Assembly (NCBI GenBank): GCA_964194585.1 | Contig: CAXMNG010000280.1 | Span: 1-21,878, forward strand | Reading direction: 5' to 3' | Length of the DNA: 21,878 nucleotides | Source of the DNA: JAABYT01 sp964194585 | GTDB lineage: Bacteria; Pseudomonadota; Gammaproteobacteria; HK1 | Shown: positions 1 through 6,488 of the stretch, piece after piece | Layout: every line of letters begins with the position of its first letter | Numbering within the stretch: the first letter of the stretch is position 1 | The notes under the pieces: generated by a model | Databases searched by the model: none | Seen by the model: the letters and a program-made list of their open reading frames with translations, nothing else | What the model was told of the DNA's origin: nothing | Translations under genes and position numbers: made by a program

Positions 1-100
1 TCAGCTCGGTGAGTACGTCGAGGTCGATCTGCTGTTCGGCGAAAGCTGCCGCGAACCGGCCGAGACCGAGCCGGTCCAACCATTGCGGCACGCCGTCCAT
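1..100 (-). CDS. SAM-domain protein, N-terminal fragment (possible second nucleotide cyclase)
   Basis: The first 33 codons of a gene read leftward from ATG at 100-98 and run off the window edge without a stop. The peptide begins MDGVPQWLDRLGLGRF and continues to IDLDVLTEL. This matches the opening helices of a sterile alpha motif domain: Trp-Leu, then Leu-Gly-Leu, then an acidic Ile-Asp stretch. A purine-rich GAGG lies about 6 bases upstream of the ATG, which supports the start. In bacteria, such N-terminal SAM domains often precede a class III cyclase domain with ATPase and TPR modules. The next gene upstream is such a cyclase, so this may be a paralogous cyclase. That is inference, because only the SAM start is visible. 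Confidence 0.6.
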   Translation of the reverse strand, partial: MDGVPQWLDRLGLGRFAAAFAEQQIDLDVLTEL

Positions 101-225
101 CACCTACCTCCCTGGCAGCACCATCTCCCCACCGTCGTGCCACTGAAGTATGTTAGCGCGTCGCCATCGCCAAGGCCCGCAAATAGGTACTGGAATTCGT
201 CCGGTGTTGCTCTAGTTGCATAGCC

Positions 226-2109
226 TCACTCGGGCAATCCTGCTCGAAGCAGGTCTTCGCGCAGGCGATCGCGCTCAGCAGGGTCCTTGTATGGTTGAGT
301 ACTGATCCAGCGCTCGACGGAAAAACCAGGGTTTTGCGTGAGTATTTCTGTAGCTTCCCACTCTGCCTCGTCCAGTCGGCCCGACCGGCTAAATGTTGCC
401 GACAGGTAAATACGTGAGGACGTTAATTCAGGATTGCTATCTAGGGAGGCTTGGTGCACTTCGATTGCCTCGTCGAGATCGCCTGCGAGAAAAAAAGCGA
501 GGCCTTGGACCGCGAGAGTGCCCGCGCTCGGATACGGGTTCAATCGTTTTGCTTTTTCCAGCACCCGAAGCGCTTCCTGCGGATCTCCGGCATGAGAATG
601 AATCCATGCCAACAGACCAAAAGCATCGGTGTAGCCAGGATCGAGCTCGATCGCCCGCCGCACCGCGTTGACGGCTTGCCTGTGGTCGCGGTTATTTAAA
701 TACGCAAACCCCAGTGCGAAGTGAACTTGGGGTACGTTGTCATCGATGGCGATTGCCTTTTTGGCCAATGCAAACGCTCGCTCTTTATCGCTTTGTGGGT
801 CGGTGCTTCGACCGTACTGTACTGCGAATGTATACGTGACAGACAAGGCCCCATAAGCTCTGGCAAAGCCTGGATCGGAATCGATTGCCTGTTGATATTC
901 CTCGCGCGCCTCCTCATAGTTGGTTGTGCGACCGAGCGCCAGGCCGCGTAAGAAATGATCGTAAGCCGTGACATTGTTCGTGGAGCGATGCGTCACCCTT
1001 TCACTTTCTTGTGGCGTGAGCCTTACGGCCAGTGCCGTGACGATGTGCTCGGTCACCTCGTTTTGCAGGTCGAAGATATCGATCAGCTGCCGATCGTAGC
1101 GCTCGGCCCACACGTGGCCGCCGGTAGTGGCGTCAATGAGTTGCGCGTTGATTCGAATTCGGTCTCCCGCCTTACGCACACTGCCCTCGAGCACATATCG
1201 TACGCGTAGCTCTCGCGCTACCTCTCGCACATCAAAAACTCTGCCCTTGTAGGCAAAGCTCGAGGTCCGGGCGATCACGAACAGGCCGGAAACCTTGGAG
1301 AGGTCTGTAATCAGATCCTCCGTCATGCCGTCGGCAAAGTATTCCTGCTCTGAATCATCACTCATGCTGTTGAAAGGCAGCACGGCGATCGAGAATTTGG
1401 CCGGCATCGGCAGGGCTGCACTGTCTTGCGATACAGGTTCACTTATTGAGGGCGACCGCGCCAGCCAGGCGATCACGCTTAGCCCGATGGCGAGCACGAC
1501 GACGGCAGTCGAGGCAATAATAAGGCGTTGCCTGCGTCGCCGAATTCTCGGCAATACGCCTGGCGTCGGGAGCACCGCGTCCGGCTTGAGCCGCGCGCGG
1601 TAGGCCTTCACGGGCTCGGCAATGTTCTTGACGCGCTGCTCGCCCATGAACTCGTAGTCCAACGGCAGCTTATTGCCGAGGGCACCATGGACGAAGTCGG
1701 AGACACAGATACCGCCAGGTTCCGCAAGACTCTCCAACCGTGCGGCTATGTTCACCCCGTCGCCATAGATCTCGCCCCGATCGACGATGACCTCGCCGAG
1801 ATTGACACCCATACGGAAGTGGACCTTGCGGTCCTCGGGAAGATCTCTATTGCGGTCGCCGAGATCACGCTGGATCGTTACGGCGCAAATGACCGCGTCC
1901 GACACCGTGGCGAAGTCCGCGAGCACGGCATCGCCGGCGAAGTGCATGACTTTTCCATTGTGTTCTTTGATCGAGGAAGTGATTGCATCCAAGGAGGCGC
2001 TGAGACGGCGGTGGGTGCCTTCCTCATCCTCCCCGGTCAACCGACTGTAACCGGCGACGTCGGCATAAAGGATAGCGGTAAGCTTGTGCTCCAAAGGCTT
2101 AATGGCCAT
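226..2109 (-). CDS. Class III adenylate/guanylate cyclase with TolB-like and TPR domains
   Basis: This 627-residue protein is predicted to make a cyclic nucleotide from ATP or GTP at the inner membrane. Residues about 9-175 form a class III cyclase domain. Metal-binding aspartates are D17 (YADVAGYS) and D60 (AGDAVLADF), and the YGDGVNIAAR segment supplies D117, N120 and R124. Residues about 196-217 form one membrane helix after an Arg-rich stretch, which puts the cyclase domain in the cytoplasm and the rest across the membrane. Residues about 239-365 match the TolB/FlgO-like domain common in this family (IAVLPF, YFADGMTEDL, YVLEGSVR). TPR repeats follow from about 380 to 600. The position that is usually lysine in the VKTxGD motif appears to be H55, so the base specificity is uncertain. 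No strong Shine-Dalgarno sequence precedes the ATG. Confidence 0.92.
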   Translation of the reverse strand: MAIKPLEHKLTAILYADVAGYSRLTGEDEEGTHRRLSASLDAITSSIKEHNGKVMHFAGDAVLADFATVSDAVICAVTIQRDLGDRNRDLPEDRKVHFRMGVNLGEVIVDRGEIYGDGVNIAARLESLAEPGGICVSDFVHGALGNKLPLDYEFMGEQRVKNIAEPVKAYRARLKPDAVLPTPGVLPRIRRRRQRLIIASTAVVVLAIGLSVIAWLARSPSISEPVSQDSAALPMPAKFSIAVLPFNSMSDDSEQEYFADGMTEDLITDLSKVSGLFVIARTSSFAYKGRVFDVREVARELRVRYVLEGSVRKAGDRIRINAQLIDATTGGHVWAERYDRQLIDIFDLQNEVTEHIVTALAVRLTPQESERVTHRSTNNVTAYDHFLRGLALGRTTNYEEAREEYQQAIDSDPGFARAYGALSVTYTFAVQYGRSTDPQSDKERAFALAKKAIAIDDNVPQVHFALGFAYLNNRDHRQAVNAVRRAIELDPGYTDAFGLLAWIHSHAGDPQEALRVLEKAKRLNPYPSAGTLAVQGLAFFLAGDLDEAIEVHQASLDSNPELTSSRIYLSATFSRSGRLDEAEWEATEILTQNPGFSVERWISTQPYKDPAERDRLREDLLRAGLPE

Positions 2110-2167
2110 GGGAAAATACGTTGGTCGTACTGTCCGGAACTGTCACCATTCTACACCCGGGGTTACA

Positions 2168-2542
2168 TCAGGAATCGCCATCTGCCGGCAAGCAGACCTC
2201 CTGGCCCAGATATTTTTCGTACACCTTGACCATCGCGCTCTTTGGCTCGTCACTGAAGCCCATTTCTATGGCGTCGACGATCGGCATCGATGCCTGAAAG
2301 CGTGCGGCGACCTCTTGAATGTTCACGATGTCCTTATAAGCCGCCTGCATGGAGAAATCGCTGTCGAACTTACGCTCGAGGATGCGCGGCACGAAATACT
2401 CGCTGGCGAAGCTGCGCGAGCTGGCCGTGGTCAGGACCTCCGCGAGCTTGCCCACTTCGAGACCCGCTTTCACGGCAAGGGGCATGACTTCGCAGATTGC
2501 GGCGATTTTCACGTTATAGACGATGTTGTTGAAAGCCTTCAT
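2168..2542 (-). pseudogene. Truncated beta-hydroxyacid dehydrogenase (HIBADH-type), C-terminal domain only
   Basis: The 124 residues match only the all-helical C-terminal domain of the 3-hydroxyisobutyrate dehydrogenase / 6-phosphogluconate dehydrogenase-like family. The open frame starts inside the catalytic motif, at MKAFNN, where the lysine (here K2) is the conserved catalytic residue; a K70-D71 pair lies where the family has its second conserved Lys. Family members are about 290 residues long and carry an N-terminal Rossmann NAD(P)-binding domain. I read the same frame upstream and find no such domain before the divergent GST gene begins at 2690, so coenzyme binding is lost. A short upstream frame on this strand ends in a TGA that overlaps this ATG. 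The piece is most likely a decayed remnant, although it could be transcribed ahead of the cyclase gene 58 bases downstream. Confidence 0.78.
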
Positions 2543-2689
2543 GAGCTGACCGCGGTTCCTGGCTTGCCGTCGTTGATATAGAGACCAATCGATGGGTATC
2601 GGTGTTCCACACGTGTCACCTTGAACCGTGCCCTCCTGCTCGATGGCTGGTTCTCCAGTCGGTCGCCCTTGAGGTTAGAATCGCTCGTC

Positions 2690-3460
2690 ATGGCTGGCAC
2701 AAATCTCGTTCTTTATCATGCCTGGGGCTCGAGTGCGTCGCGCAAGGTGCGGCTGTGCCTCGCCGAGAAGGGCCTCGACTATGAGGGTCGTGTGCTCGAT
2801 CTGCTGCGCTTTCAGCATCACAGCGACTGGTACAAGGCACTCAATCCGAACGGCATCGTGCCCTGCCTGTACGTGAACGACCGGGCCCTGGTGGAGAGTA
2901 ATCTCATTAACGAGTTTCTGGACGATTGGGTGCTGCAGCCGCCCCTGATGCCCGATGATCCCGCCGATCGCCACGAGGTGCGGCGCCTGTGCAAATACGT
3001 GGACGACGTGTGTCTGCCGGCGGTGCAGAAGCCCAACTGGTCACGCAGCATGCAGCCCGTGGCCGAGAAGTGGTCCGACGAGCAACTCGAGCTGCGCCTC
3101 GCGGCGATTCCCAGCGAGGGTCGGCGCGCCCTGTGGCGCCGCATGGCACGGGATCCCTTTACGCGGGAGGAGATCGAGGCGGGGCTCGACGTTCTGGAAG
3201 ACCTGACACGGCGCATCGCGACCTACCTGCAGGCCAGCGGGGGGCCATGGTTGTTCGGCGAGCGCCTGACCCTCGCCGATATCGCCGTCGCCCCCTACGT
3301 GGTGCGCTTCGAGGAGGAGCGTCCCGGGCGCATGCCGCCGGGAACCCACGAATGGTGGTCGCGATTCACTTCGCGTCCCGCGTGGCGGGCCGCTGAAATC
3401 GGGTGCTACGAGGACGATACGGCCCGCAGCGCGCGCGAAGCGATGGCGGATCCGACCTGA
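2690..3460 (+). CDS. Glutathione S-transferase family protein, LigF beta-etherase-like
   Basis: This 256-residue soluble protein has an N-terminal thioredoxin-fold GST domain (about 4-80) and a helical C-terminal domain (about 92-235). Visible GST features are a Ser-rich GSSASRKVR stretch at the first helix (S14/S15), the cis-proline segment GIVPCL (P58) and the glutathione gamma-glutamyl contact VES (E69, S70). The HSDWYKALNP segment, the insert with KWSDEQ and the helix RRMARDPFTREEI resemble, from memory, the sphingomonad beta-etherase LigF, which cleaves beta-aryl ether bonds with glutathione. An upstream in-frame ATG at 2621 would add 23 residues of unlike composition, so I chose the ATG at 2690. 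It heads a plus-strand group with the small secreted protein and the DUF4336 protein. GST membership is secure; the lignin-ether substrate is only a suggestion. Confidence 0.88.
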   Translation: MAGTNLVLYHAWGSSASRKVRLCLAEKGLDYEGRVLDLLRFQHHSDWYKALNPNGIVPCLYVNDRALVESNLINEFLDDWVLQPPLMPDDPADRHEVRRLCKYVDDVCLPAVQKPNWSRSMQPVAEKWSDEQLELRLAAIPSEGRRALWRRMARDPFTREEIEAGLDVLEDLTRRIATYLQASGGPWLFGERLTLADIAVAPYVVRFEEERPGRMPPGTHEWWSRFTSRPAWRAAEIGCYEDDTARSAREAMADPT

Positions 3461-3548
3461 GAAGGGCGCAATTATCCGGCGGCGGAGTTGGCCCCGGCCC
3501 TGTCTGAAGGCATACACTAACGGCCGGTGACCTTGGGAGGTACCTTAG

Positions 3549-3809
3549 GTGATTCGTTCAATCGGTGTTGTCCTGGCGCTCGTCTTCGGATCCGCGACGG
3601 CGGGCGAGCCCGCGGACTGCTATAACGATGAGACCGATAGCGGCACTCGCTATACGAGCATTGAGCCCGAGATCCTGCGTATTACCGATGCAGACATGTC
3701 GGACATGCTGACGCGCATTCGGGAGTACGAGAGCCGATCCATCGCCAGCGCCGAGCGCGATCCGGCGATGCTCGTCAGTCTCAGCAGCGAGATACCCGTT
3801 TCGGACTGA
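3549..3809 (+). CDS. Small secreted protein of unknown function
   Basis: I do not recognise a family for this 86-residue protein. It starts at GTG with a strong GGGAGG at 3535-3540, 8 bases upstream. The N-terminus reads as a signal peptide: a short basic start, a hydrophobic core (GVVLALVFG) and an Ala-Thr-Ala-Gly cleavage region near residue 19. The mature part is about 67 residues, acidic, with one cysteine (in ADCYND), so no internal disulfide is possible. An acidic helix-prone middle (DADMSDMLTRIREYES) follows. The gene sits 88 bases after the GST gene and 69 bases before the DUF4336 gene in the same direction. A real gene is favoured by the good ribosome-binding site and the signal peptide, but the length is short enough for doubt. 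Confidence 0.65.
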   Translation: MIRSIGVVLALVFGSATAGEPADCYNDETDSGTRYTSIEPEILRITDADMSDMLTRIREYESRSIASAERDPAMLVSLSSEIPVSD

Positions 3810-3847
3810 CACTTCGTCGGCCACTCGCCGCAGAACTCGAAGGAGTC

Positions 3848-3864
3848 GGATTCATCCTGAATCC
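3848..3864. repeat. Perfect short inverted repeat before the DUF4336 gene
   Basis: GGATTCA and TGAATCC form a perfect 7-bp inverted repeat separated by 3 bases. It ends 14 bases before the ATG of the DUF4336 gene, just upstream of its GGGGGAG ribosome-binding site. It could be an operator half-site pair or a hairpin in the leader that affects translation. No run of T follows, so it does not look like a terminator. Confidence 0.5.
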
Positions 3865-3878
3865 GGCGGGGGAGATTC

Positions 3879-4574
3879 ATGCGAAAAATTTCTACGAGAA
3901 TGTGGGTGCACGAAGACAGCATGCCGATGCTGGGAACGCGTCTCGCGTTGCGCATGTCCATCCTCAAGCTGGCGGACGACAGTCTCTGGATGTGCACACC
4001 GACGCCGCACGATCCACAGTTAGAGAATCGGGTTGCGGAAATGGGAGAGGTCAAATATATCGTCGCACCGAGTAACGGTCACAACCTCTTTCTGGAAGCG
4101 TGGCAGAGTGCATTTCCCGATGCCGCGGTGTACCTGGCGGCGGGAATTCCAAAGAAAAGACCCAACCTGAAGGACTATACGCTTTTGCGTGATCTCGATA
4201 CGCCTCCCTGGCAGAGGGATCTGGAGATGATTGCCATGGGTGGCGCGCCCTTCTTCGACGAGCACATGTTCTATCACGGCAGAAGCAAGACGCTGCTCGT
4301 TACCGACTTTTTTCAGAACTACACCGGAGTCAAGCAGAAAGGCCTGGGGAAAATCGTTACGAAGTTCATACTCGAGCCAATCGGCTTCAAAGGCAAATGC
4401 CTGGCGCCACCGCTGAAAACGAAATTCGCGGTCAAAGACAGGCAGGCATTGCGTGCATCCCTGGATCGGCTCTGGGATCTGGATATCGAGTGCGTCGTTC
4501 CCGCTCACGGCGACATTTTCGAGCAGGATGCGAAACAAGCAATTCGCCGCCTGTGCCAGCGGTTTTACGAATGA
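3879..4574 (+). CDS. DUF4336 protein (metallo-beta-lactamase-like fold)
   Basis: The 231-residue protein resembles DUF4336 proteins, whose fold is related to metallo-beta-lactamases and whose function is not established. Family-like segments are WVHEDSMPMLGTRLALRM at the N-terminus, LADDSLWM, VKYIVAPSNGHNLFLEAW (H68), the proline-rich KKRPNL, FYHGRSKTLLVTDFF (H133, D143) and VVPAHGD near the C-terminus (H210, D212). The canonical HxHxDH zinc motif of active metallo-beta-lactamases is absent, so hydrolase activity cannot be assumed. A GGGGGAG ribosome-binding site lies about 5 bases before the ATG. There is no signal peptide or membrane helix, so it is probably cytoplasmic. It is the last plus-strand gene before a convergent junction with aceK. 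Confidence 0.8.
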   Translation: MRKISTRMWVHEDSMPMLGTRLALRMSILKLADDSLWMCTPTPHDPQLENRVAEMGEVKYIVAPSNGHNLFLEAWQSAFPDAAVYLAAGIPKKRPNLKDYTLLRDLDTPPWQRDLEMIAMGGAPFFDEHMFYHGRSKTLLVTDFFQNYTGVKQKGLGKIVTKFILEPIGFKGKCLAPPLKTKFAVKDRQALRASLDRLWDLDIECVVPAHGDIFEQDAKQAIRRLCQRFYE

Positions 4575-4588
4575 GGCTCAGCTCACCG

Positions 4589-4616
4589 GCCGCCCACTCG
4601 CCCAGCCTTGGGCGGC
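4589..4616. terminator. GC-rich hairpin at a convergent gene junction (possible bidirectional terminator)
   Basis: GCCGCCC (4589-4595) pairs with GGGCGGC (4610-4616). A nested alternative, CGCCCA with TGGGCG around the loop GCCT, lies at 4599-4614. The element sits in the 98-base gap between the convergent DUF4336 gene and aceK. On the plus strand it is followed by ACTTTATA, a poor T-run, so its role as an intrinsic terminator is uncertain. Confidence 0.35.
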
Positions 4617-4672
4617 GACTTTATACACTGCTCCTGGAGGTGGTGCCGGTGTTGCCTTCAGCAAGCTCGGTC

Positions 4673-6412
4673 CTACACGCTACGTCGCAGCTCCCGACTC
4701 TTGGGGTAAATGCGCACGCTCGGCACTTTTCCGGCGCGTAGATCGTTCTGAATACGCTGCCAGTAGCCGGTGGAGAGAAGATCGCCGTGAACCTCGCGAA
4801 ACAGGCGCCTTAGACGCCTGTCCGGAATCACGAGGCCTGCCTCGATCTCCTCGGGAAGAAAAACCACACCATCCTCGAAGAACCAGTCGGGCGGGTCCTC
4901 TTCACCATCGACGCGGTCTTCGTTGCTGCGGATTTTGACGTCGGTGAATGGCTCGAGCGCGTCGTAGTCGAAAAGATAGACCTTGATGAACCGGCTGACG
5001 CCGTAGTTCCGGGCATCCAGATCCTTGTTGAATATGTTGGCCGCGGCGTTGTTCTTGATACAGTCGCCGAGATTGACGATTGCCGTCTCCGCTTCCTCCG
5101 GCGCCGCAGTCTCCAGAAAAACCGGCAGGGGTGTCATGCGGCGCTGAACGATGAGGTACTTGATTATGACGGCGTCACCGCGCAGTGACACGGTCTCGCC
5201 AGCCTCCGCCAGCAGTTCGTCCAACAATGCCGGGTCGAACCAGCTTCGGTCCAGCTTGAGGTTGTAGTAAATGATGTTGTCGAGCATGCTGCCGGTTCGA
5301 TTGATTTCGTGCACCCGCCCATACTTCTTCATCACCGACTCGATACCGCCGAAGGTTCCCCATTTGTAGTTGGCGGTGGGCTTATCGCGAATGACTTTGA
5401 GATTGTACGCTGAGTTCGGTGAGGAGAAGCCGATGGCAACGGTGCCGCGAAAACCGACGGCGGTTTCCAGCACGTCATCACTGCCGATGAGCTCATCTCT
5501 CAGTTCGTTCATCACCGCAACCTTGCCCACGTGATTGAATCCGATGGTCGAATAATGCAGACCCAAGGGACGTTTCGGCATGATGCTGTGCAGGAACTCG
5601 GACAACTCGTGATAGTAATTATTCGTGACGTGGAAATTGGCGAGCGTCGAGCTGAAAATGTTGTGGGCGTCGGCCTCGGAGCTCAAGACTGCATCCACAT
5701 AGACACCATTCTCGCTATTCAGCAGGGCAATAATCAGCGGATACTGGCTTTCGTCTTTCATGACCGCGCGGCCGACGATGTAACAACCGCGATTGCGGTA
5801 AAAGCCCGCATTAATCATCTCTATTCTGTCCATGGCGGCCGCGCCCCGCGACGCGACGATGTCGCTCAGCCGCTCGGTGACCAAATCAGCATCCCGGACG
5901 CGATCGTTGTACGGCCTCGACAACCCGGGGGTGTCCAGAACACCGAGGATTGTTTCCCGACTGATGGCGGTACCGACGGGAAAGCGGCGATAGATCTCGC
6001 CGGAGAAATTCGCCGTCGCCTTGTCTGCTTTGCGAAACGAATATTCAACCGGCTCCCATTCACCCTGATGAATCTTGCGCTTGACGGAGTTGATGAATGC
6101 GAAGGCGAGGTCCGCCTCGTAGCGGCCTTGAATGAGCAGCAAGAAGCCCTCCTCCACTGCTCTCCACAGGACCGCGTCGTTCGCTACACCCGGATAGGCT
6201 TCCCGTAGCCGAACGCCCAGCTCGGAGATACCGGCGCTGTAGAGCGCGAGGCGCCGCTTGCTGAGTGTCAGGGAGGTGGCGTGGTCCCGCTCTTCGAAGG
6301 CGCGTTTGGCGAGCTCGGGTATATGTCGGGACTCGGAGTAGTAGGTGGAGAACTCCTGAAGAACCCAGGCTGCAATCCGGCGCGGATTGTCGATGGATGC
6401 GCGACCACTCAT
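4673..6412 (-). CDS. aceK: Isocitrate dehydrogenase kinase/phosphatase (AceK)
   Basis: AceK both phosphorylates (inactivates) and dephosphorylates (reactivates) isocitrate dehydrogenase, setting the split between the TCA cycle and the glyoxylate bypass in the cytoplasm. At 579 residues it matches the family length of about 575-600. The N-terminal regulatory half is followed by a protein-kinase-like half. I can place the ATP-binding lysine at K339 (NLKVIRD), the catalytic loop in AAANIFNKDLDARNYG (D464, N469) and the metal-binding FDYDA (D482, D484), matching the E. coli GDM, KNFG and DYDE motifs as I recall them. The ATG at 6412 has no strong ribosome-binding site. In enteric bacteria aceK follows aceB and aceA, and neither is in this window. 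Here it lies 76 bases downstream of a cyclic-nucleotide-binding coiled-coil gene on the same strand, which suggests co-transcription. Confidence 0.97.
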   Translation of the reverse strand: MSGRASIDNPRRIAAWVLQEFSTYYSESRHIPELAKRAFEERDHATSLTLSKRRLALYSAGISELGVRLREAYPGVANDAVLWRAVEEGFLLLIQGRYEADLAFAFINSVKRKIHQGEWEPVEYSFRKADKATANFSGEIYRRFPVGTAISRETILGVLDTPGLSRPYNDRVRDADLVTERLSDIVASRGAAAMDRIEMINAGFYRNRGCYIVGRAVMKDESQYPLIIALLNSENGVYVDAVLSSEADAHNIFSSTLANFHVTNNYYHELSEFLHSIMPKRPLGLHYSTIGFNHVGKVAVMNELRDELIGSDDVLETAVGFRGTVAIGFSSPNSAYNLKVIRDKPTANYKWGTFGGIESVMKKYGRVHEINRTGSMLDNIIYYNLKLDRSWFDPALLDELLAEAGETVSLRGDAVIIKYLIVQRRMTPLPVFLETAAPEEAETAIVNLGDCIKNNAAANIFNKDLDARNYGVSRFIKVYLFDYDALEPFTDVKIRSNEDRVDGEEDPPDWFFEDGVVFLPEEIEAGLVIPDRRLRRLFREVHGDLLSTGYWQRIQNDLRAGKVPSVRIYPKSRELRRSV

Positions 6413-6488
6413 AGCCGAAGCATCGCCGGATAGATAGAGCAGGTCAATTCATAGAGCGTATCGGCGCAGGCTCCAAGCTCGAGATCGG

